Below, piece after piece: positions 37,196-41,985 of a stretch of 41,985 bases of DNA. Each line of letters opens with the position of its first letter. Positions within the stretch are counted from its first letter, which is position 1. This DNA comes from Candidatus Saccharibacteria bacterium UBA1944 (lineage in GTDB: Bacteria > Patescibacteriota > Saccharimonadia > Saccharimonadales > Saccharimonadaceae). The translations under genes were made by a program, and so were the position numbers. The DNA lies in NCBI GenBank assembly GCA_002336935.1, contig DDEW01000005.1:1-41985 (forward strand). The letters run 5' to 3'. Below the pieces are notes generated by a model that saw only the letters and a list, made by a program, of their open reading frames with translations, was not told the origin of the DNA and searched no databases.

Positions 37196-38968
37196 GTGGC
37201 AGACACCAGCGTCAAACAACAGATTGTCGACAAGATCAAAGACAGCAATAATGTGCTGGTGACTGTGAGTAGTAACCCGTCGGTTGACGAGCTCAGTGCT
37301 GCACTTGGTATTACGCTGCTTATCAACAAGCTTGACAAGCACGCTACCGCTGTTTTTAGTGGTGATATTCCACCTGCAATCGAGTTTTTGCAGCCAGAAA
37401 AGACGTTTGAAAATACGGTAGATAGCCTGCGAGATTTCATCATTGCCCTCGACAAAGAAAAGGCTGACCACCTGCGCTATAAGGTGGTTGACGACATGGT
37501 GAAAATATTTATCACGCCGTACCGAACGACCATTAACCAAGATGACCTCGACTTCAGCCAAGGCGATTACAACGTAGAAGCTGTACTGGCGATTGGCGTT
37601 AAGAAAGAAGAAGATTTAGATAAAGCCCTGGAGAGCCATGGGCGTATTCTTCACGATGCCACGGTTGCGGCAATATCGCTTGATACACCAAGCAATCTTG
37701 GTGGGCTTGAATGGACTGATGGTAAGGCAAGTAGCTATAGCGAAATGCTAATGAGCTTGGCCGATAGTCTAAAAACCGACAAAAATATCATTGACGAACA
37801 GATTGCTACCGCGTTTTTGACCGGTATTGTGGCAGCTACCGACCGCTTTAGTAATAGCCGCACGACTGCCGACGCGATGACTATGGCTGCCCAATTAATG
37901 GCTTCTGGTGCTAACCAGCAACTAATTGCAACCAAGCTTGAAGAAGACAATGCCATTACTAAACCTGCCGAGCCCCCTAAAAATGATGGCGAACTCAAAG
38001 AGGGCGAGTCAACCAAAGTTGATAAGTCTGAACAGCCCGAGCCGAAGAAAGAAGCCAAAAAAGACGATGACGCCATTGGTGCGTTGTCGATATCCCATGT
38101 GCCAAAGGGTGATGTTGATGAAGTGGCGGAGCAAGTTGCCTCTGAAAAGTCGGAGCAAGCAGCAAGCCGTGCCGAAGAAGAACTCGCAAAACAAACAGAG
38201 GCAGTTGCTACAGAAAAGCAAGAGGACGCCGCTGAAGCGGCAGAGCAAAAGCTTGCTCAGCAACTTTCAACCGTGGCGCCTGCTGCCGCAACACCCCTGG
38301 TAACGGGGCCGCTGCGTGGCGCAGTAAGTATGGATCAGTGGAAGTCTAAAGCTGAAGAAGAGGCTGCAGAGCCTAGCCTTGGCGGTACGCTAAATGCTAC
38401 GGCAGAACAAGCGGCAGAAGATAAGCGACAGCAAATCGCTGATGACCGCAACCGAACTATTCTGAGCCACGGTACTGGTGGCTACGCGACGGGTGAACCC
38501 ACCTACCAGGCACCGCTCAATGCTGCAATGGCAACCGATATGTCTGAACCAACTGTTCGTGATGTGTTTGCCGAAGGCAGCGCAACTGGTGTCACTGCGC
38601 ATGTTGATGCTATTCAACCCCCAGCTCCAGCCGCTCCGACCCCCACGCTTGCCGAAATTGATGCACAAAACCGCGCCAGTCATGCAGAGGCTATGGATGC
38701 AGTGAACCAGGCGCTTAGCACTCCTGCCGTACCCGAATCAACACCGGTACCAGCTATGGCTCCCGCTCCTGGCGCACCAAGCTTGCCGCCGCTCCCTCCT
38801 ATGCCTGATTTCTCGACACTCCCACCACTTCCAGGCACTCCACCTGCGCAGCCTGCATCAGTGCCAGATATCCTTGGTGATAGCTTGCCGCCCACCGGTC
38901 CAATCGGCAGTGGTCCCGCGCAGCCTGTAGCGAGCGATCCAGCACAGTTTAAGATTCCTGGCCAATAG
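37196..38968 (+). CDS. Degenerate DHH-phosphoesterase-like protein with long disordered tail
   Basis: A 590-aa protein. Residues 1-260 resemble a DHH/NrnA-type phosphoesterase scaffold: NNVLVTVSSNPSVDELSAAL near the N-terminus, where active members carry a metal-binding DxD-type motif, and a later ATAFLTGIVAATDRFSN resembling the GITTDTGxF region. The metal-binding Asp/His residues are largely replaced, so catalysis is doubtful. Residues 261-590 are low complexity: Lys/Glu-rich, then Glu/Ala/Gln-rich, then Pro/Ala-rich to the C-terminus. Start is GTG 37196 with AGGA 8 bases upstream. A binding or regulatory role is likelier than an enzyme. Confidence 0.65.
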   Translation: MADTSVKQQIVDKIKDSNNVLVTVSSNPSVDELSAALGITLLINKLDKHATAVFSGDIPPAIEFLQPEKTFENTVDSLRDFIIALDKEKADHLRYKVVDDMVKIFITPYRTTINQDDLDFSQGDYNVEAVLAIGVKKEEDLDKALESHGRILHDATVAAISLDTPSNLGGLEWTDGKASSYSEMLMSLADSLKTDKNIIDEQIATAFLTGIVAATDRFSNSRTTADAMTMAAQLMASGANQQLIATKLEEDNAITKPAEPPKNDGELKEGESTKVDKSEQPEPKKEAKKDDDAIGALSISHVPKGDVDEVAEQVASEKSEQAASRAEEELAKQTEAVATEKQEDAAEAAEQKLAQQLSTVAPAAATPLVTGPLRGAVSMDQWKSKAEEEAAEPSLGGTLNATAEQAAEDKRQQIADDRNRTILSHGTGGYATGEPTYQAPLNAAMATDMSEPTVRDVFAEGSATGVTAHVDAIQPPAPAAPTPTLAEIDAQNRASHAEAMDAVNQALSTPAVPESTPVPAMAPAPGAPSLPPLPPMPDFSTLPPLPGTPPAQPASVPDILGDSLPPTGPIGSGPAQPVASDPAQFKIPGQ

Positions 38969-38988
38969 ATAGCTACTTGACACCAGTG

Positions 38989-38994
38989 TACAAT
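38989..38994 (+). promoter_or_regulatory. -10 box (TACAAT) of truB
   Basis: It ends 8 bases before ATG 39003. Confidence 0.5.
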
Positions 38995-39002
38995 AGGAAG
39001 CA

Positions 39003-39665
39003 ATGATACACGATGGTATTTTGCTCGTAGATAAGCCTGCTCACATGAGCAGTTTTGGCGTTGTGGCGCGGATTCGTCGAGTACTAAGCAAACAGGCAGA
39101 TAAAAAAGTCAAAGTAGGACACACGGGCACACTTGATCCGTTTGCAACGGGTCTGATGATATTGGTTATTGGTAAAGAGTGTCGAAATGCTGGCACCTAC
39201 ACCAAGCTCGATAAAATATACGAGGCAACCTTTGTATTGGGGCAAAAAAGTACTACCGGGGACCCCGAAGGTGAAATAACTCGGGTATCAGATGAGCAGC
39301 CCACACCTCAGCAAGTCAGCCACGTACTAGCCAACTTTACTGGCGAAATAAAACAACGTCCGCCACTATTTAGCGCGATCAAAATTGATGGTCAGCGTGC
39401 GTACAAGCTAGCGCGGGAAGGCAAAGAAGTAGAAATGCCTGAGCGTACCGTGACGATTCATTCACTTGATTTATTAGACTATGCTTACCCTGAACTCACC
39501 ATTCGCACTCATGTAAGCAGTGGCACCTACATTCGTAGTCTAGCCGTTGCTATTGGCGAGGAGCTTGGAACGGGGGCATATTGCAGCCAGCTTCGTCGTA
39601 CGCGTATTGCAGACTGGGATATAGCAGCCGCACAGACGTTGCAAGAGTTTGGTATAACAGATTAA
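39003..39665 (+). CDS. truB: tRNA pseudouridine-55 synthase
   Basis: Converts U55 of tRNAs to pseudouridine. The 220-aa protein has the N-terminal GILLVDKPAHMSS motif, catalytic D45 in GHTGTLDPFATG, and a later YIRSLAVAIGEELG motif. It is about 90 aa shorter than E. coli TruB and lacks the C-terminal PUA domain. A 15-base gap with a strong Shine-Dalgarno leads to the next gene, so they probably form an operon. Confidence 0.95.
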   Translation: MIHDGILLVDKPAHMSSFGVVARIRRVLSKQADKKVKVGHTGTLDPFATGLMILVIGKECRNAGTYTKLDKIYEATFVLGQKSTTGDPEGEITRVSDEQPTPQQVSHVLANFTGEIKQRPPLFSAIKIDGQRAYKLAREGKEVEMPERTVTIHSLDLLDYAYPELTIRTHVSSGTYIRSLAVAIGEELGTGAYCSQLRRTRIADWDIAAAQTLQEFGITD

Positions 39666-39680
39666 ACAGAGGAGGGGTAT

Positions 39681-40382
39681 ATGGACATCGAACTCTATAG
39701 TGGTGGAACCAAGGCGATTATTTCAACCGAAGGTGGGTATGTCACCAATTTATCAAACGAATTAGGCGATATTTTGTATCCAAAACGCCAACTGATGGCA
39801 CCTGACGGCAGTGAGAAGACTCGCGGTGGCAGCCATGTGTGCATGCCAAATTTCGGTCCCGGTGGAACAACAACCCTAGCGCAGCATGGATATGGCCGCA
39901 CAAGCAACTGGCAAGTTATCAATACGTCGGTAACGCGCGCAGAGCTTATGTGTGAGGGTATAGGTGACTATACAAATATGGAGTCATATTTGACCTATGA
40001 ACTGAGCGACACGGCCTTTACGATGCAATTACGGCTAAAAAACACGGGCACATTACCCCTTAATGTAGCCCCGGCTTTTCACCCCTATTGGTATAGGGGG
40101 GCACAAATGCCTACCGTGAACGACATAGCGTATGAAGACTTGGCGGAGTTCAATGAAGCCAAGTTCATTTTGGGGCATACCCAGCAGCTTGGTCTTGCCG
40201 GAAGGCAGTTAGTGCTACGCTCAGATGAATTACTTCATTGGGCACAGTGGACCGACCAGCTGGGTGACTACTTTTGCCTTGAGCCATCCCAAAGTGGTTT
40301 TGCGTTTAACGAGGACATTAGTCGGGCAGATACCCTAGAACCTGGCAGCGAAAAACTCTACAAATTCACCATCAGCTGGTAG
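39681..40382 (+). CDS. Aldose 1-epimerase / hexose-6-phosphate mutarotase-like protein
   Basis: A 233-aa beta-sandwich protein of the galactose mutarotase superfamily: VCMPNFGPGG followed by QHGYGRTSNWQV (His of the first catalytic region), APAFHPYWYRG (second His) and CLEPSQSGFAF (Glu region). It would interconvert the anomers of a sugar or sugar phosphate; the substrate is not evident. A strong Shine-Dalgarno (GAGGAGGGG) lies just upstream of ATG 39681. Confidence 0.85.
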   Translation: MDIELYSGGTKAIISTEGGYVTNLSNELGDILYPKRQLMAPDGSEKTRGGSHVCMPNFGPGGTTTLAQHGYGRTSNWQVINTSVTRAELMCEGIGDYTNMESYLTYELSDTAFTMQLRLKNTGTLPLNVAPAFHPYWYRGAQMPTVNDIAYEDLAEFNEAKFILGHTQQLGLAGRQLVLRSDELLHWAQWTDQLGDYFCLEPSQSGFAFNEDISRADTLEPGSEKLYKFTISW

Positions 40383-40386
40383 CTAC

Positions 40387-40415
40387 TTGAAATATCAGGG
40401 GTAGCCTGGTATAAT
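40387..40415 (+). promoter_or_regulatory. Promoter of rpsO
   Basis: TTGAAA (40387-40392), 17-base spacer, TGGTATAAT with the hexamer at 40410-40415, 8 bases to ATG 40424. This is a full promoter with an almost leaderless transcript. Confidence 0.8.
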
Positions 40416-40423
40416 TACCAGCT

Positions 40424-40690
40424 ATGATAACAAAAGAAGAGAAAGCGAAAGCTATTGCTTTGACTCAGGTTGGCAAAAGCGATGTCGGCAGCCCACAGGC
40501 GCAGGTATCGATTTTGACGGCTCGTATCAAAGAGGTGACTGAACATCTCAAGGTCAACAAGCACGACAATATGGCGCGCCGTGGACTGATTCAGATGGTC
40601 GGCAAACGTAAAAAGTTGCTGAAATACCTCGAAAATACGGACTTTGAAGCCTACAAAGCAGTGCTCGACAAACTAGGTTTACGCAAGTAA
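40424..40690 (+). CDS. rpsO: 30S ribosomal protein S15
   Basis: An 88-aa 16S-rRNA-binding protein of exactly the usual length, with VGSPQAQVSILTARIKEVTEHL, RRGLIQMVGKRKKLLKYL and the C-terminal LGLRK end. It is one of the early-binding proteins of the small subunit. It is followed by its own terminator. Confidence 0.97.
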   Translation: MITKEEKAKAIALTQVGKSDVGSPQAQVSILTARIKEVTEHLKVNKHDNMARRGLIQMVGKRKKLLKYLENTDFEAYKAVLDKLGLRK

Positions 40691-40694
40691 CCGC

Positions 40695-40724
40695 CAAAAA
40701 TCCCGCCCGAAAGGGCGGATTTTG
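40695..40724 (+). terminator. Intrinsic terminator after rpsO
   Basis: AAAATC(C)CGCCC / GGGCGGATTTT with a GAAA tetraloop and one bulged C. The U-tract runs directly into the next promoter. Confidence 0.85.
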
Positions 40725-40731
40725 GTATAAT
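40723..40731 (+). promoter_or_regulatory. Extended -10 (TGGTATAAT) for 40800
   Basis: It follows the rpsO terminator. The leader is about 62 bases with a hairpin (ATCCGG 40751-40756 / CCGGAT 40762-40767) and a Shine-Dalgarno. Confidence 0.65.
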
Positions 40732-40799
40732 GGAACAATTATCGCGCTACATCCGGACGAGCCGGATCAATAGCCTCTTATATATAAAGGAGCTTATTG

Positions 40800-41267
40800 A
40801 TGAAGCATGAAATTTACTTATTGCCAGAAGATCGCGCCTACGCCCAGCAGCGTATCGCGACGCTTGAGAAAGAAATCCAAGACCTTGGGGTAGACTTTCA
40901 AGACGCATTTACCCAAAGTAGCGAAACCTGGCACGATAACTCGCCGTTTGAAGCGGTGCGCGATAAGCAGGCAATGCTGGCTGCCGAGCTTCACAGGTTA
41001 CGTAGCCTCATCCGTGCGAGCACACTACAGCCGCCCAAAAAGAAGCGGGGGACCGTGGGTATTGGCGATACAGTCGTGCTGAGCGACGGCAAGCGCTATA
41101 TGATTGCTGGTGATTGGACGCACAAGGCGGGTCAACATAGCGATGGCGTGATATGGGTGAGCTGCCACGCGCCAATTGCAAAACAGCTCATAGCAAAAAA
41201 AGTTGGCGAACTGGTAGAGCTCGGTCCTGTATTGGCGACAATTTCCTGCATCAACTTAGCCAAGTAG
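40800..41267 (+). CDS. GreA/GreB-family transcription elongation factor-like protein
   Basis: A 155-aa protein with an N-terminal coiled coil (RAYAQQRIATLEKEIQDL), an apical loop with HDNSPFEAVRDKQ, in the place of the acidic DLSENAEYHAAK tip that reaches the RNA polymerase active site, and a C-terminal FKBP-like domain (VGIGDTVVLSDGKRYMIAGDW). The expected role is rescue of backtracked RNA polymerase. Start ATG 40800 has AAAGGAG 7 bases upstream. The 3' end overlaps hpt by 12 bases. Confidence 0.8.
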   Translation: MKHEIYLLPEDRAYAQQRIATLEKEIQDLGVDFQDAFTQSSETWHDNSPFEAVRDKQAMLAAELHRLRSLIRASTLQPPKKKRGTVGIGDTVVLSDGKRYMIAGDWTHKAGQHSDGVIWVSCHAPIAKQLIAKKVGELVELGPVLATISCINLAK

Positions 41268-41840
41268 CGCCAGCTGCGGCGGTGTATCGTCGCGCTTGAT
41301 TTCCCACACCTCTTCAAGCCAGCGATAATGTTCATTGCCACTCTGAGCATCATCCATCCCCATACCGACTAGCCATTTGTCGCCAGCATTGAAGCCGCAG
41401 TAGGTTGGTTCAATCGGGAAGGCGCGTTCGACATTCTTTTGTGCAAGCACCGCGAGCTCAATACTGACGGCGCCAAGCCCCTGTAGGTGTCGTGTCACGT
41501 ACTCTGCGGTAATACCACGATCAAGTACATCATCCACGATGATGACCTTGCGACCATAGACTACTGTTGTTGGTGAAAGGTCGGTGACAATTCGCGGTTC
41601 ACCGGCGTGGTGCGATGAGCCGTAGGTACTGACCATCATATAGTCGAGTTCGGGGTGCAGTCCGGCGGGCTGCCGAGCGATTTCAAACATGAGTTTACTT
41701 GCAAAAGGGGCGGCACCGCGCAGGAGTCCGACGAAAAGCGGATCATCGTCGAAATGATCAACAACGATGCGCCGCGCCAGCTCGCCAATCCGCTGATTGA
41801 CTTCATCTCGGTCCAAGAGCAGGCGATAGCGCTCGTTCAT
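41256..41840 (-). CDS. hpt: Hypoxanthine phosphoribosyltransferase
   Basis: Purine-salvage enzyme converting hypoxanthine or guanine plus PRPP to IMP or GMP. The 194-aa protein has the PRPP-binding signature VIIVDDVLDRGITAEYV with D103-D104, the early PLFVGLLRGAAPF loop and the FNAGDKWLVGMGMD base-binding region near the C-terminus. The start is fixed by TACAAT 6 bases upstream. It overlaps the convergent Gre-like gene by 12 bases. Confidence 0.93.
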   Translation of the reverse strand: MNERYRLLLDRDEVNQRIGELARRIVVDHFDDDPLFVGLLRGAAPFASKLMFEIARQPAGLHPELDYMMVSTYGSSHHAGEPRIVTDLSPTTVVYGRKVIIVDDVLDRGITAEYVTRHLQGLGAVSIELAVLAQKNVERAFPIEPTYCGFNAGDKWLVGMGMDDAQSGNEHYRWLEEVWEIKRDDTPPQLALLG

Positions 41841-41846
41841 AGTGCT

Positions 41847-41852
41847 ATTGTA
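41847..41852 (-). promoter_or_regulatory. -10 box (TACAAT) of hpt
   Basis: It ends 6 bases before the ATG; a TTTACT lies 17 bases further upstream (41870-41875). Confidence 0.55.
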
Positions 41853-41920
41853 CGCTACTAGCCAAAAGTAGTAAAAAACCTTATAAATCACAGCGAATTG
41901 TTGCATTATTTGCATCTATC

Positions 41921-41929
41921 TGATATAAT
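41921..41929 (+). promoter_or_regulatory. Extended -10 (TGATATAAT) of the last gene
   Basis: It ends 13 bases before ATG 41943, giving a leader of about 7 bases. Confidence 0.55.
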
Positions 41930-41942
41930 AAACAAAAGTATC

Positions 41943-41985
41943 ATGAATTCACAAGACAATACAGGTGGGAATTCAGAACAACTTG
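41943..41985 (+). CDS. Start of an unidentified gene (3' cut by window end)
   Basis: Only 14 codons are visible (MNSQDNTGGNSEQL). The open frame, ATG and an extended -10 upstream support a real gene. Nothing can be said of its function. Confidence 0.5.
   Translation, partial: MNSQDNTGGNSEQL

Noticed and set aside
41945..41975. Repeated GAATTC near the right edge as a possible repeat element
   Set aside because: Two six-base matches 20-odd bases apart in a coding start are expected by chance.
1..41985. CRISPR array, IS element, integrase, prophage or att site
   Set aside because: No spaced direct repeats, transposase or integrase motifs, or flanking duplications were found; the tail-fibre-like gene stands alone without other phage genes.

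Overview
This window reads as chromosomal DNA from a Patescibacteria (CPR) bacterium, most likely Candidatus Saccharibacteria (TM7). The assignment is inferred from gene content and protein style; no search was run. Pointers are: very short intergenic gaps; small housekeeping proteins (TruB without PUA, MscL of 109 aa, sigma70 of 330 aa); several membrane proteins of the kind seen almost only in CPR genomes (e.g. 32479-33279); type IV pilin-like genes; and nucleotide interconversion and salvage genes with no de novo biosynthetic cluster. TGA is used as a stop codon (e.g. 24401-24403, 34242-34244), so this is not a genetic-code-25 lineage. No rRNA, tRNA, CRISPR array, IS element or prophage was found, and no stretch over about 300 bases lacks a gene.

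Layout. (1) 1-9736, deoxynucleotide and redox block: 5'-truncated ribonucleotide reductase alpha, two or three tiny ORFs, RNR beta with Phe at the radical-Tyr position, a deoxyribosyltransferase-like/ITPase-like fusion, a dCMP-deaminase-like protein, a Mn/Fe Nramp transporter, a thioredoxin-like lipid-side protein coupled to a CcdA-like protein, and CTP synthase. (2) 9733-15128, mixed housekeeping: pilin, a 49-aa protein, ArgRS, MscL, a uridine-kinase-like protein, oligoribonuclease, a YjbR-like protein and an anchored protein. (3) 15184-22605, replication and transcription: dnaG-rpoD, a pilin-like chimera, a P-loop kinase, polA, dut and a PNPOx-like protein. (4) 22605-25660, poorly characterised genes including a PD-(D/E)XK candidate and a HAD phosphatase. 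(5) 25657-33334, a cell-surface island: two WxL-like/DUF916-like pairs, a LamG protein, a fibre-like protein with a phage-tail-like C-terminus, and two small CPR membrane proteins. (6) 33405-41985: hydrolase, mutM, holA, pilin, rpsT, a degenerate DHH protein, truB, an aldose-epimerase-like protein, rpsO, a Gre-like factor, hpt and the start of one more gene.

The most unusual point is the RNR locus. The alpha subunit keeps the three active-site cysteines and the paired tyrosines but its own C-terminus has no cysteine at all. Immediately downstream, a separately initiated 57-aa ORF ends in Cys-Glu-Gly-Cys-Gln, the type of ending expected at the C-terminus of a class I alpha subunit. A 13-codon ORF with four cysteines lies one base after the alpha stop. 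Either could supply the missing redox arm.

Expression pattern. About half of the genes, nearly all at transcription-unit heads, have a -10 hexamer (often extended, TGnTATAAT) ending 6-9 bases before the start codon and no Shine-Dalgarno, so their mRNAs should be leaderless or nearly so. Genes inside operons, and a few with real leaders (mscL, 25720, rpsT, 37196, 40800), have clear Shine-Dalgarno sequences.
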